Assembly: GCA_002298075.1 (NCBI GenBank)
Contig: DBLW01000171.1
Coordinates: forward strand, 1-12,729
DNA length: 12,729 nucleotides
Origin: Bacteroidales bacterium UBA714
GTDB taxonomy: Bacteria > Bacteroidota > Bacteroidia > Bacteroidales > UBA932
Direction: 5' to 3'
The position numbers and the translations under genes are program-made. The notes beneath the pieces are model-generated. The model ran no database searches. It saw nothing but the letters and a program-made list of their open reading frames with translations, and was not told the origin of the DNA. This document shows, in pieces, positions 1-6,547 of the stretch (within the stretch, counting starts at the first letter, position 1; the number at the start of each line of letters is the position of its first letter).

Positions 1-242
1 TCCTCGACACGGCCGAGAATGTGCTTGAGCGAGAATTTGTCAGTCACGCCCTTAGGACGTCCCAGATGCGACATGATGATCAGCGAACCGCCTTTCTCAA
101 GCACTTTCTTGAGCGTAGGGATTGCAGCCCTGATACGCGTGTCATCAGTAATCTCCATCTTGTCATTCAACGGAACGTTGAAATCAACTCTGACAATGGC
201 CTTCTTGCCGGAGAAATCGTAAGTGTCAATAAATTGTTGCAT
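1..242 (-). CDS. pgk: Phosphoglycerate kinase, N-terminal part (truncated by window edge)
   Basis: This glycolytic enzyme transfers phosphate from 1,3-bisphosphoglycerate to ADP in the cytosol. About 80 N-terminal codons are present; the gene runs off the left edge. The translation starts MQQFIDTYDFSGKKAIVRVD and continues with the family hallmark VRVDFNVPL near residues 17-25, then DDTRIRAAIPTL and the SHLGRPKG substrate-binding motif near residues 59-66. These match the N-terminal domain of PGK, whose conserved Arg and Asp residues hold the 3-phosphoglycerate. The ATG at 240-242 is the natural start because the family motif follows at the usual distance. A promoter-like TAAATTTGC lies about 54 bases upstream. 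The gene is divergent from the methyltransferase at 359. Family assignment is secure; only the C-terminal domain cannot be checked. Confidence 0.96.
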   Translation of the reverse strand, partial: MQQFIDTYDFSGKKAIVRVDFNVPLNDKMEITDDTRIRAAIPTLKKVLEKGGSLIIMSHLGRPKGVTDKFSLKHILGRVE

Positions 243-272
243 ATCAATAAAGTTTTGAAATATCATACATCC

Positions 273-326
273 CGGGCCATGCCCGTGAACAACCTGCAAA
301 TTTAGCAAATTTCAGCGAAATGCAAT
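273..326 (-). promoter_or_regulatory. Putative pgk promoter and short 5' leader hairpin
   Basis: Read on the minus strand, ATTG at 326-323 is followed after 18 bases by TAAATTTG at 304-297. This fits the Bacteroidota housekeeping promoter pattern (TTTG or TTG, about 19-21 bases, TAnnTTTG). Transcription would start near 290, giving a leader of about 48 nt. The start of that leader contains a small hairpin, CGGGC (285-281) and GCCCG (277-273), with an ATG loop. The promoter match is direct; the start site and any role for the hairpin are inference. Confidence 0.6.
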
Positions 327-334
327 AAAATCCC

Positions 335-343
335 TATCTTTGC
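335..343 (+). promoter_or_regulatory. Putative -7 element for the methyltransferase gene
   Basis: TATCTTTGC matches the Bacteroidota -7 consensus TAnnTTTG and ends 16 bases before the ATG at 359, implying a very short leader. I see no clear TTTG at the -33 position (around 311-316). The element lies within about 40 bases of the divergent pgk promoter, so the two polymerase footprints would overlap. Confidence 0.5.
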
Positions 344-358
344 ACAAATTTTCACGAC

Positions 359-1294
359 ATGATGACAATAGAAAGTCCCGGACAATTCTGGAAAGACTAC
401 GAACTTATAGATTCGGGCAATTTCGAGAAGCTCGAGAGATTCGGCAGCTGCATAATGGCACGTCCCGAGCCCAAGGCCCTGTGGGAAAAATCCCTTTCCG
501 AAGGAGAGTGGAACAAGATGATGCACACAAGGTTCAAGACAGGGGCAGGATTCGGCAAGGCCGGCAAGGAAGACAGCGGCACATGGGAGAGGCATAAGCG
601 AATGGACGACCAGTGGCACATAAGATACAGGGGTGGCCAGGAAGGACTTGATTTCTCTCTCCGCCTTGGCCTCACCTCATTCAAGCATGTGGGCGTTTTC
701 CCCGAGCAATCCTCCAATTGGGAATACATATACAGGCAGACAAGTTCCCTTGTGGAAAAGGCGCGCCTTCAAGGCCAGCCGAAGCCTCGCGTTCTTAACC
801 TGTTCGCATATACGGGAGCGGCATCACTCGCGGCCAAGGCCGCAGGAGCGGATGTGACGCACCTTGACTCCGTCCGCCAGGTCGTAACCTGGGCACGCGG
901 AAACATGGAGGCAAGCGGAATGGACAACATCCGCTGGGTAGTTGAGGACGCGCTCAAATTCGCCCGCAGGGAAGCCAAGCGCGGAAACACCTACCAGGGA
1001 ATCATACTTGACCCTCCGGCATACGGCCACGGACCTGACGGAGAGAAATGGAAACTTGACGAATGCCTGAATGAAATGCTCAAATGCGTGGCTGCCATAC
1101 TCGCTCCGCAGGACAGTTTCATGGTGCTGAACCTTTATTCAAACGGATATTCAGCCGTACTCGGCGAGACAATCGTAAAACAGGCTTTCTGCACCAAGAC
1201 GGCATACAAGTCGCTTGACTGCGGCGAACTGGTGCTGAGGGACAGCTTCGGAAAGAACCTTCCGCTGAGCGTATTCGTCCGTCTTGCAAGATAA
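359..1294 (+). CDS. RlmI-like class I SAM-dependent methyltransferase (COG1092 type)
   Basis: A 311-residue cytosolic enzyme of the family that includes the 23S rRNA m5C1962 methyltransferase RlmI and relatives. The SAM-binding motif I is VLNLFAYTGAASLAAKAAGA at residues 145-164, followed by the acidic THLDSV at 168-172. The catalytic DPP(A/F)YG motif is ILDPPAYGHGP at 216-226. VGVFPEQSSNW at 111-121 is another family signature just before the Rossmann fold. The protein is shorter than RlmI (about 400 residues) and appears to lack an N-terminal PUA domain, so its exact RNA target is uncertain. Two ATGs stand in tandem at 359 and 362; either could be used, and the first is given. The gene stands alone between a divergent promoter region and a terminator at 1314. 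Methyltransferase fold is certain; an rRNA substrate is inferred from family. Confidence 0.88.
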   Translation: MMTIESPGQFWKDYELIDSGNFEKLERFGSCIMARPEPKALWEKSLSEGEWNKMMHTRFKTGAGFGKAGKEDSGTWERHKRMDDQWHIRYRGGQEGLDFSLRLGLTSFKHVGVFPEQSSNWEYIYRQTSSLVEKARLQGQPKPRVLNLFAYTGAASLAAKAAGADVTHLDSVRQVVTWARGNMEASGMDNIRWVVEDALKFARREAKRGNTYQGIILDPPAYGHGPDGEKWKLDECLNEMLKCVAAILAPQDSFMVLNLYSNGYSAVLGETIVKQAFCTKTAYKSLDCGELVLRDSFGKNLPLSVFVRLAR

Positions 1295-1313
1295 AACCGC
1301 CTCCAAGTAAAAG

Positions 1314-1353
1314 AGAATCCCTGGCGCACAACTGCATCAGGGATTCTTTTTTT
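1314..1353 (+). terminator. Intrinsic terminator between convergent genes
   Basis: AGAATCCCTG at 1314-1323 and CAGGGATTCT at 1338-1347 form a perfect 10-bp stem with a 14-nt loop, and T residues run from 1347 to 1353. It lies 19 bases after the methyltransferase stop and 16 bases before the stop of the opposite-strand DUF2723 gene. Read from the other strand the stem is followed by CTTTTACTT, a weaker U-rich tail, so it may work in both directions. Confidence 0.88.
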
Positions 1354-1369
1354 CTGGAACATAATGGAA

Positions 1370-4300
1370 TCAGTTTCCGGCCTGCGTACCGATAATGTCA
1401 TTGTAGCTGTTCCTTATGTCCTCGGCAAGCTGCTCATCGCCATAATGTTCCACGACATCGGCAAGGATTCCAATATAATTGTAGCAATGCTCGAAATTCT
1501 GCCGCGCGAAATCATAATGATTCAGGAAGAAAGCCGCAGACGGAAGGATCTGGCCAGCGAATTTCCCGGCAAGCTCACGGGCCTTCTCCGGAGCACCGGC
1601 CTTGTAATATGACTCAATCATCTCTATCACCATATACTCATTGCTGAATCCCAGATAGGTCATGTCAAGCGGATATGTCTCCTCTGGCACATTCTCCTGG
1701 CACATGTCCAGAATCTCGACGGCACGCTTCATGTCTCCGGCCTTTAGCATCTCCTTGGCCACATTCACGAAAATCTGACGCTGGGAAAGAACACCGCAGA
1801 ATGTATAGAAGTTCTGATAGTCGGCAAAATAGTCATCACGTTTGAGAGCATCCCATTTATAGACGTTCTTCATCTTATAATACAGGTCCTCGGCATCTGC
1901 AAACCCAATGTCCGTGCTCCTTGTCTTGTTCTTCACAGGAACGAACTTGTACGAGAAGCCCTCATACATGAGATAGTCCTTCAAGCCGACATTGATATCC
2001 CCTCCCATGCTCAGCAGATGAAGAGGACGGTCCCATTTGTAATTCGACAGGAAGTCAAGCATGAACAGCTCAGGCTTCGTGAGATAGTTCTTGTCCTTAG
2101 GAATCGTGAGAACAATGTATTCAGGAATAATGTCCGCATACTTCTCGTCAAGTATACCGTATTTTATGACATTCTCCTTGTTCACCGGTATGGCGAACTT
2201 CCTTGACATTATATAGTCCACCTTTCTGCCGCCAACAAGGTCGAGTTTGGCTTCAGGATGGCGGAAAATGCGCATCACGTCTGAAAGCATGAACACAGTG
2301 TCGCGCGTGTCATAAAGATAGACAATCTCATTGGTGCCGTAAAGATACTGGCGCTGGCCGACTGAAAGGTCAAGCGGTGCAGACTCATTGACAGCATATT
2401 TCATCTGGTCTATATGCCAGTCAGTACCAAGGAGAGAAGTATTCACAATGCGCACGTCAGTACGCACGCCCTCAATTTCCTGGGCATACCACAGAGGGAA
2501 GGTGTCATTGTCGCCATGAGTCACGAGGATACCGTTCTTGCCGACGGAATTCAGGTAATTCTCAGCCATCTCGACAGCAGTATAGCGGTTGCTGCGGTTG
2601 TGGTCATCCCAGTTCTCCGAAGCCATCAGCACCGGCACTCCAAGGAAAAGAACGGAGACCACGGTTGCCGCAATGACAGCACCTGACTCATTTGAAGCAC
2701 CTTTCTTGCTCCTGTATGATTCAATCCATGTGAATACGGCCGCCACGGCAAGTCCTATCCATATTGAAAAGGCATAGAAAGATCCGGCATACGCATAATC
2801 CCTCTCCCGCACCTGATAAGGAGGCTGGTTAAGATATATCACAATAGCGATTCCTGTCATGAAGAACATGAGAAAAGTAAGCCAGCAGCCCCTCTTGTCA
2901 CGGTCAAACTGAAAGAACAGGCCAATAAGGCCGAGCAGGAGCGGAAGCATATAATAATGATTCTTTCCCTTGTTGTTCTTCAGATAGTCCGGAGCATCGG
3001 ACTGGTCTCCAAGACGGAAATTGTCTATGGCAGGGATTCCGCACTCCCAGTTTCCGATGAAAATGTCTCCCGGAGACGGGCTGTGTATGTCGTTCTGCCT
3101 TCCGGCGAAGTTCCACATGAAATATCTCCAGTACATCCAGTTCATCTGATAGTCAAAGAAAAACGAAAGATTCTGGAAGAATGTAGGCTTCTTGTGCTCC
3201 GAGCCGGACACGGTCTTGCCTCCGCGTCCCATATATGACTTATAGAAATCGATATAACTCTGGTCGGCATTGCTCCACATCCTCGGGAAAAGCATCTTTC
3301 CGGCAGGGTCATAGGTGATTTTGCCAGGTCCGTCCGCCTTTATGTATCTGCCGTCCTTGCCGTCTTCCTCCAGCGGCGCCCAATATGTTCCCGGTTCAAT
3401 GTCATATTGCGCACCGAAATACTGGCCATATATGAGAGGGTTGCTGCCGTACTGCTCGCGGCCGAGATAGCGGACAAGAGTAAAAGGATTGTCAGGCTGG
3501 TACTCGTTCGTAGGAGTTTTTGCACATGAGCGGATTATCACAATCGAGAACAGGGAAAATCCGATGACAATCACCGTGAAGCACAATAAGACGGTATTGA
3601 CAAATACCTGCTGCTTTTTCATTGTACGGAAAAGTCCCCAGAAGCACAGGCCCAGAAGAAGAATCATGAAGAATGCGGCACCAGTATTGAATGGAAGTCC
3701 GAGAACGTTCACGAAAAACAGGTCGAAATATGCTGCGGTCTTTGGAAGATACGGGATTATGCCATACAATATCACAGCAAGAATCACCACCGAAACCGCA
3801 AAAATCCTGACAAATTCCCTGAAGCTGTAGTTTCCGTTTTCCCTCTTGCGGTAATAGAACATGAACACGAGGGCCGGAATCGTCAGCAGGTTAAGCAGAT
3901 GCACACCGATAGAAAGGCCCATAAGGAATGATATGAGGACAATCCATCTGTTTGAATTAGGCTCATCAGCCTGCTCATACCACTTCGTCATCGCCCAAAA
4001 GACTATGGCCGTGAAAAGGGATGACATGGCATAGACCTCACCTTCAACGGCGGAGAACCAGAATGTATCGCTGAAACAATATGCAAGTGCTCCGACTGCT
4101 CCCGAGCCGAAGATTGCGATTGCCTTTGACATGCTGTATGTGCCGTCAGCAGCAGGTTTCACGACTCTCTTGGCAAGGAAAACCGTCGTCAGATAGAGAA
4201 AAAATATAGTGAAGGCCGAAAGAACAGCACTCATGGCATTCACCGCCAAGGCCGCATGAGAGGCATCGGCAAACATTGAAAAGAATCGCGCAAACAACTG

Positions 4301-4477
4301 GAACACAGGGTTTCCGGGAGGATGTCCCACTTCCAGTTTATAAGACGATGCGATAAACTCTCCGCAGTCCCAGAATGAGGCTGTCGGCTCGATTGTCATC
4401 AGATATGTGAACGCAGCCGCCGCAAGCACGAAAAGCGATGTCAGCCTGTTCCACAGATTGAATTTCCTGTTATCCAT
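1370..4477 (-). CDS. DUF2723 (TMEM260-like) multipass membrane glycosyltransferase
   Basis: A 1,035-residue inner-membrane protein of the DUF2723 family, which belongs to the GT-C glycosyltransferase superfamily and is related to eukaryotic TMEM260, reported as a protein O-mannosyltransferase. The first helix is at residues 12-28. The first luminal loop carries FWDCGEF at 35-41, with acidic D37 and E40 of the GT-C type, and GHPPG at 51-55. VEGEVYA at 144-150 is a second conserved loop. Further helices follow to about residue 315, then a loop region, then more helices between about 490 and 630. The remaining roughly 400 residues look soluble and periplasmic, opening with the family segment THGDNDTFPLWYAQE. 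Length is normal for Bacteroidota. The ATG at 4475-4477 gives a proper N-in start before helix 1. The gene is alone, convergent with the methyltransferase, and preceded by the repeat array. A role in protein O-glycosylation is inference; the acceptor and sugar donor cannot be read from sequence. Confidence 0.9.
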   Translation of the reverse strand: MDNRKFNLWNRLTSLFVLAAAAFTYLMTIEPTASFWDCGEFIASSYKLEVGHPPGNPVFQLFARFFSMFADASHAALAVNAMSAVLSAFTIFFLYLTTVFLAKRVVKPAADGTYSMSKAIAIFGSGAVGALAYCFSDTFWFSAVEGEVYAMSSLFTAIVFWAMTKWYEQADEPNSNRWIVLISFLMGLSIGVHLLNLLTIPALVFMFYYRKRENGNYSFREFVRIFAVSVVILAVILYGIIPYLPKTAAYFDLFFVNVLGLPFNTGAAFFMILLLGLCFWGLFRTMKKQQVFVNTVLLCFTVIVIGFSLFSIVIIRSCAKTPTNEYQPDNPFTLVRYLGREQYGSNPLIYGQYFGAQYDIEPGTYWAPLEEDGKDGRYIKADGPGKITYDPAGKMLFPRMWSNADQSYIDFYKSYMGRGGKTVSGSEHKKPTFFQNLSFFFDYQMNWMYWRYFMWNFAGRQNDIHSPSPGDIFIGNWECGIPAIDNFRLGDQSDAPDYLKNNKGKNHYYMLPLLLGLIGLFFQFDRDKRGCWLTFLMFFMTGIAIVIYLNQPPYQVRERDYAYAGSFYAFSIWIGLAVAAVFTWIESYRSKKGASNESGAVIAATVVSVLFLGVPVLMASENWDDHNRSNRYTAVEMAENYLNSVGKNGILVTHGDNDTFPLWYAQEIEGVRTDVRIVNTSLLGTDWHIDQMKYAVNESAPLDLSVGQRQYLYGTNEIVYLYDTRDTVFMLSDVMRIFRHPEAKLDLVGGRKVDYIMSRKFAIPVNKENVIKYGILDEKYADIIPEYIVLTIPKDKNYLTKPELFMLDFLSNYKWDRPLHLLSMGGDINVGLKDYLMYEGFSYKFVPVKNKTRSTDIGFADAEDLYYKMKNVYKWDALKRDDYFADYQNFYTFCGVLSQRQIFVNVAKEMLKAGDMKRAVEILDMCQENVPEETYPLDMTYLGFSNEYMVIEMIESYYKAGAPEKARELAGKFAGQILPSAAFFLNHYDFARQNFEHCYNYIGILADVVEHYGDEQLAEDIRNSYNDIIGTQAGN

Positions 4478-4498
4478 AAATCCGTATTTTTTCTTGTC

Positions 4499-4525
4499 AG
4501 ACCGGCTTGGATTTTACGCCAGTCT
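4499..4525 (-). other. Possible leader hairpin of the DUF2723 transcript
   Basis: On the minus strand AGACTGGC (4525-4518) and GCCGGTCT (4506-4499) can form an 8-bp stem with one U-G wobble and an 11-nt loop. It sits about 22 nt upstream of the start codon, between the nearest promoter-like box and the gene. On the opposite strand the same position would be a C-A mismatch, so the pairing favours RNA made in the DUF2723 direction. No U-tract follows, so it is not a terminator. Function unknown. Confidence 0.35.
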
Positions 4526-4541
4526 CTTATGTTAAAACCTG

Positions 4542-4574
4542 CAAATATAGCAAAAAGTCGAGAGCAGAGACAAA
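4542..4574 (-). promoter_or_regulatory. Putative DUF2723 promoter in repeat copy 1 (gene-proximal)
   Basis: On the minus strand TTTG (4574-4571), 21 bases, then TATATTTG (4549-4542) matches the Bacteroidota -33/-7 pattern. It faces the DUF2723 start codon 65 bases downstream, so the leader would be about 55-60 nt. This is the nearest candidate promoter for that gene. Confidence 0.65.
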
Positions 4575-4622
4575 ATTTATTTTGGCTATGCCGAGACGCA
4601 AGCGTATATATGAGCACAAGCT

Positions 4623-4654
4623 CAAATATAGCAAAAGTCGAGAGCAGAAGCAAA
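4623..4654 (-). promoter_or_regulatory. Putative promoter in repeat copy 2
   Basis: On the minus strand TTTG (4654-4651), 20 bases, then TATATTTG (4630-4623). It has the same direction as copy 1 and lies about 80 bases further from the DUF2723 gene. The -7 box runs into the GAGC/GCTC dyad at 4612-4623, which would fall at the transcription start. Confidence 0.5.
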
Positions 4655-4701
4655 GCTTGCTTTGATTATGCCGAGACCAAGCGTATATATGAACTTTAGT
4701 T

Positions 4702-4734
4702 CAAATATAGCAAAAAGTCGAGAGCAGAGACAAA
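4702..4734 (-). promoter_or_regulatory. Putative promoter in repeat copy 3
   Basis: On the minus strand TTTG (4734-4731), 21 bases, then TATATTTG (4709-4702). Spacing and sequence match copies 1 and 2. The dyad GAAC/GTTC at 4691-4702 lies at the predicted start site. A fourth, weaker version (TTTG at 4814-4811, 21 bases, TATACTTG at 4789-4782) may exist further upstream. Confidence 0.5.
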
Positions 4735-4802
4735 ATTTACTTTGATTATGCCGAGATGCATCAGTATATGTGAGCAAAGCACAAGTATAAGCATATATTG
4801 GC

Positions 4803-4811
4803 TATATTTGC
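4803..4811 (+). promoter_or_regulatory. Putative -7 element for the SUI1-hemD-rnpA run
   Basis: TATATTTGC on the plus strand ends 19 bases before the ATG at 4831 and matches TAnnTTTG. I see no TTTG at the expected -33 position near 4779-4784. The surrounding 11-mer GCTATATTTGC (4801-4811) is the exact reverse complement of the 11-mer at 4541-4551 on the far side of the array, so both divergent genes would use the same -7 core. Confidence 0.5.
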
Positions 4812-4830
4812 AAAAATAAATTTTCATCAG

Positions 4831-5175
4831 ATGGCAGACAACGACTGGAAGAAAAGGCTGGGCGTAGTGTTCTCAACCAACCCCGAATTTGTTTATCAGG
4901 AAACCCTTGAAACCGAAGAAGCGACCCTTGCTCCTTCAGCGCAGAATCTCATTGTATCCATTGACAGGAAAGGCCGCGCCGGCAAACAGGTGACTCTTGT
5001 CACAGGCTTCATAGGCACAGCGGAAGACCTGGCCGAACTTGGACGCGCACTTAAGGTCAAATGCGGAGTAGGCGGAAGCGCGAAAGATGGAGAAATAACC
5101 ATTCAGGGAGATTTCCGCGACAGGGTCGTGGCATTGCTCAAGGATATGGGATACAAGGCAAAAAGGGGGAACTGA
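4831..5175 (+). CDS. SUI1/eIF1-like translation initiation factor (YciH type)
   Basis: A 114-residue cytosolic protein of the bacterial SUI1 family, related to archaeal and eukaryotic eIF1 and to E. coli YciH, which act on start-site selection at the small ribosomal subunit. The SUI1 core is visible: LIVSIDRKGRAGKQVTLVTG at residues 40-59 (basic strand and loop), then LKVKCGVGGSAKDGEI at 74-89 and IQGDFRDRVVALLKDMGYKA at 91-110. The N-terminal 35 residues are variable, as usual in the family. I chose the ATG at 4831; an in-frame TTG at 4798 lies upstream of the predicted -7 box and is unlikely. It heads the plus-strand run and its stop is one base from the ATG of the DUF4271 gene, which suggests cotranscription. 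Its cellular role in Bacteroidota is not established by sequence. Confidence 0.92.
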   Translation: MADNDWKKRLGVVFSTNPEFVYQETLETEEATLAPSAQNLIVSIDRKGRAGKQVTLVTGFIGTAEDLAELGRALKVKCGVGGSAKDGEITIQGDFRDRVVALLKDMGYKAKRGN

Positions 5176-5176
5176 C

Positions 5177-5797
5177 ATGAGCCAGGCCATTCTCATCCTC
5201 GTCTCCCTGGTGCTGGTGCTGATTTTCCTCGACCGGCTGGTGAACGTGTTCCCCTCGCTTGTCGCATGCGTGATAAGATGGAAAGAAAGCATCAACCTGG
5301 AAGCCAGCGTCAAGCTCGGGCGCGACAGGAATCTGACGGCATTGCTTATGCTCCTCCCTTTCTGCCTTGTAGCCACAAGGTTCAGGCTATACGACCCGGC
5401 ATTCATGTCCGTAATGGACGACACCGCAAGGCTGGGCGCTATCTTAACAGTAGCCATTGCCTATGTTCTTCTGCGGGCAATGCTGACCCACCTGCTGAGA
5501 AACGGGAAAATCAGCCCGAAGCCATACCAGGCCGCCTGCAATTCGTTCTACACTTTTTTCATAATGCTCACCCTGTGCCTGCTTGCAATGGCGGGAATAA
5601 TGCCATTCACGGACATGGAGCCGGAGGTCATAAAAAATGCAATGCTTTGGCTATCAGCCATGGCATATGCCGTGTTCCTGCTCAGAAAAACTCAAATTTT
5701 CATGTCATCATGCTCTCTTTTCACAGCTTTTTCGTACCTTTGCGCCCTTGAAATAATCCCGACTGGGGCCTTGACGGTTTCAGCATTTGTTTTTTAG
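5177..5797 (+). CDS. DUF4271 family integral membrane protein
   Basis: A 206-residue inner-membrane protein that I assign to DUF4271, a Bacteroidota family commonly found next to hemD. Hydrophobic segments lie near residues 4-20, 54-70, 86-107, 124-142, 155-172 and 176-206, separated by short polar loops. The conserved-looking feature is a basic loop FVF-less N-terminal region with SVKLGRDRN at residues 44-52 before the second helix. No catalytic motif is visible and no function is known to me. The ATG at 5177 follows the SUI1 stop by one base and is preceded by an AAAAGGGGGAA stretch that can serve as a ribosome binding site. The family assignment rests on topology plus position between the SUI1-like gene and hemD, so it is less firm than the neighbours. 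Confidence 0.75.
   Translation: MSQAILILVSLVLVLIFLDRLVNVFPSLVACVIRWKESINLEASVKLGRDRNLTALLMLLPFCLVATRFRLYDPAFMSVMDDTARLGAILTVAIAYVLLRAMLTHLLRNGKISPKPYQAACNSFYTFFIMLTLCLLAMAGIMPFTDMEPEVIKNAMLWLSAMAYAVFLLRKTQIFMSSCSLFTAFSYLCALEIIPTGALTVSAFVF
5735..5743 (+). promoter_or_regulatory. Possible internal promoter for hemD
   Basis: TACCTTTGC, an exact TAnnTTTG match, lies inside the 3' end of the DUF4271 coding region, 60 bases before the hemD ATG. No good -33 TTTG is visible about 20 bases upstream (only a T-rich stretch). If active it would let hemD, rnpA and yidD be transcribed without the first two genes of the run. Confidence 0.35.
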
Positions 5798-5802
5798 AGA
5801 GA

Positions 5803-6543
5803 ATGAGTGTAAAGAAGATTTTGATTTCGCAGCAGCAGCCGAAGACGGCTTCGCCTTATGCCAGCATCGCAGAAAAATTCGGAGTGGAGTTTGACTTCAA
5901 GCCGTTTTTTATGATTGAACCCTTGACTTCCAGGGAGTTCCGTACCCAGAGAATCAACATCCTCGATCATACAGCCATTGTATTTTCAGCCAGGACAACG
6001 ATTGACGCATTTTTCCAGCTTTGCGAAGAACTTCGTGTAAAGATTCCGGAGACAATGAAATATTTCTGCACTACGGAAGCTGTGGCGAACTATCTCCAGA
6101 AACACATAGTCTATCGGAAAAGAAAGATATTCTTCGGTGACGGCAAACCGGAATCCATACTGAACCTTATTGGAACAAAGCACAAGGATGAAAAATTCCT
6201 GATTGCAACCTCCGAATCTTCAAGCAAGGACGCAGTAACCATGCTGTTTGAGAGCAAGAAGCTGGAATTTGTGACTGCCACATTCGTAAAGCCAGTATCC
6301 CAGAACCTTAAGGACGTGGACATCAAGTCCTATGACCTTGTAGTGCTTTTCAACCCGGCAGATGTTAAATCCCTCTACGAGAACCATCCTGATTTTGTCC
6401 AGGGCGACACAAAATTCGTGTCATACGGCAAATCAGTAGTGAAAGCCATGGAAGATGCCGGACTTGAAATTGAGATTTCCGCACCGACACCGCAGGCGCC
6501 GTCTGTGGCCAAGGCTCTTGAGACATACCTCACAAATAACTGA
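5803..6543 (+). CDS. hemD: Uroporphyrinogen-III synthase
   Basis: A 246-residue cytosolic enzyme that closes and inverts ring D of hydroxymethylbilane to give uroporphyrinogen III, the branch point to haem, sirohaem and cobamides. HemD is poorly conserved in sequence, so the call rests on overall pattern: two alternating alpha/beta halves, the start KKILISQQQPKTASPYASIA, the segment DHTAIVFSARTTIDAFF at about residues 48-64 (the usual 'vvfTSxxav' strand), FCTTEAVANYL near 87-97, and the C-terminal YDLVVLFNPADVKSL with FVSYGKSVVKAMEDAG. It follows DUF4271 and precedes rnpA, a gene order I associate with Bacteroidota. The ATG at 5803 is five bases after the previous stop with AGAGAGA upstream. 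No other hem gene is in the window, so haem synthesis as a whole cannot be judged here. Confidence 0.9.
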   Translation: MSVKKILISQQQPKTASPYASIAEKFGVEFDFKPFFMIEPLTSREFRTQRINILDHTAIVFSARTTIDAFFQLCEELRVKIPETMKYFCTTEAVANYLQKHIVYRKRKIFFGDGKPESILNLIGTKHKDEKFLIATSESSSKDAVTMLFESKKLEFVTATFVKPVSQNLKDVDIKSYDLVVLFNPADVKSLYENHPDFVQGDTKFVSYGKSVVKAMEDAGLEIEISAPTPQAPSVAKALETYLTNN

Positions 6544-6547
6544 AATA

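Larger units (their letters stand above)
4542..4781 (-). repeat. Three ~80-bp tandem repeats, each with a promoter-like core
   Basis: Three direct copies lie at 4542-4622 (81 bp), 4623-4701 (79 bp) and 4702-4781 (80 bp). Each begins CAAATATAGCAAAA, then AGTCGAGAGCAGA, then a short dyad and TATGCCGAGA, and copies 1 and 2 share GCGTATATATGA near the end. A degenerate start of a fourth unit follows at 4782 (CAAGTATAAGC). Each unit holds a dyad at its centre (4571-4584, 4651-4664, 4731-4744). Copies 1 and 2 also end in a second dyad (4612-4623, 4691-4702). Perfect inverted 11-mers lie at 4541-4551 (GCAAATATAGC) and 4801-4811. No protein-coding reading is plausible. I cannot check whether the unit recurs elsewhere in the genome. 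Confidence 0.93.

Noticed and set aside
21..305. Plus-strand frames at the left edge
   Set aside because: They are antisense to pgk, whose protein motifs on the minus strand are unmistakable.
4441..4653. 70-codon minus-strand open frame across the repeat array and the DUF2723 start
   Set aside because: It overlaps the first repeat unit and the start of a certain gene in another frame, has no family resemblance, and its middle is simply the translated repeat.
4542..4781. CRISPR array
   Set aside because: The units are contiguous ~80-bp direct repeats with no unique spacers, and no cas genes are nearby.
6455..6547. Longer rnpA starting at ATG 6455
   Set aside because: The extension is the hemD 3' end read in another frame and is unlike any RnpA N-terminus; GTG 6548 gives the expected length.
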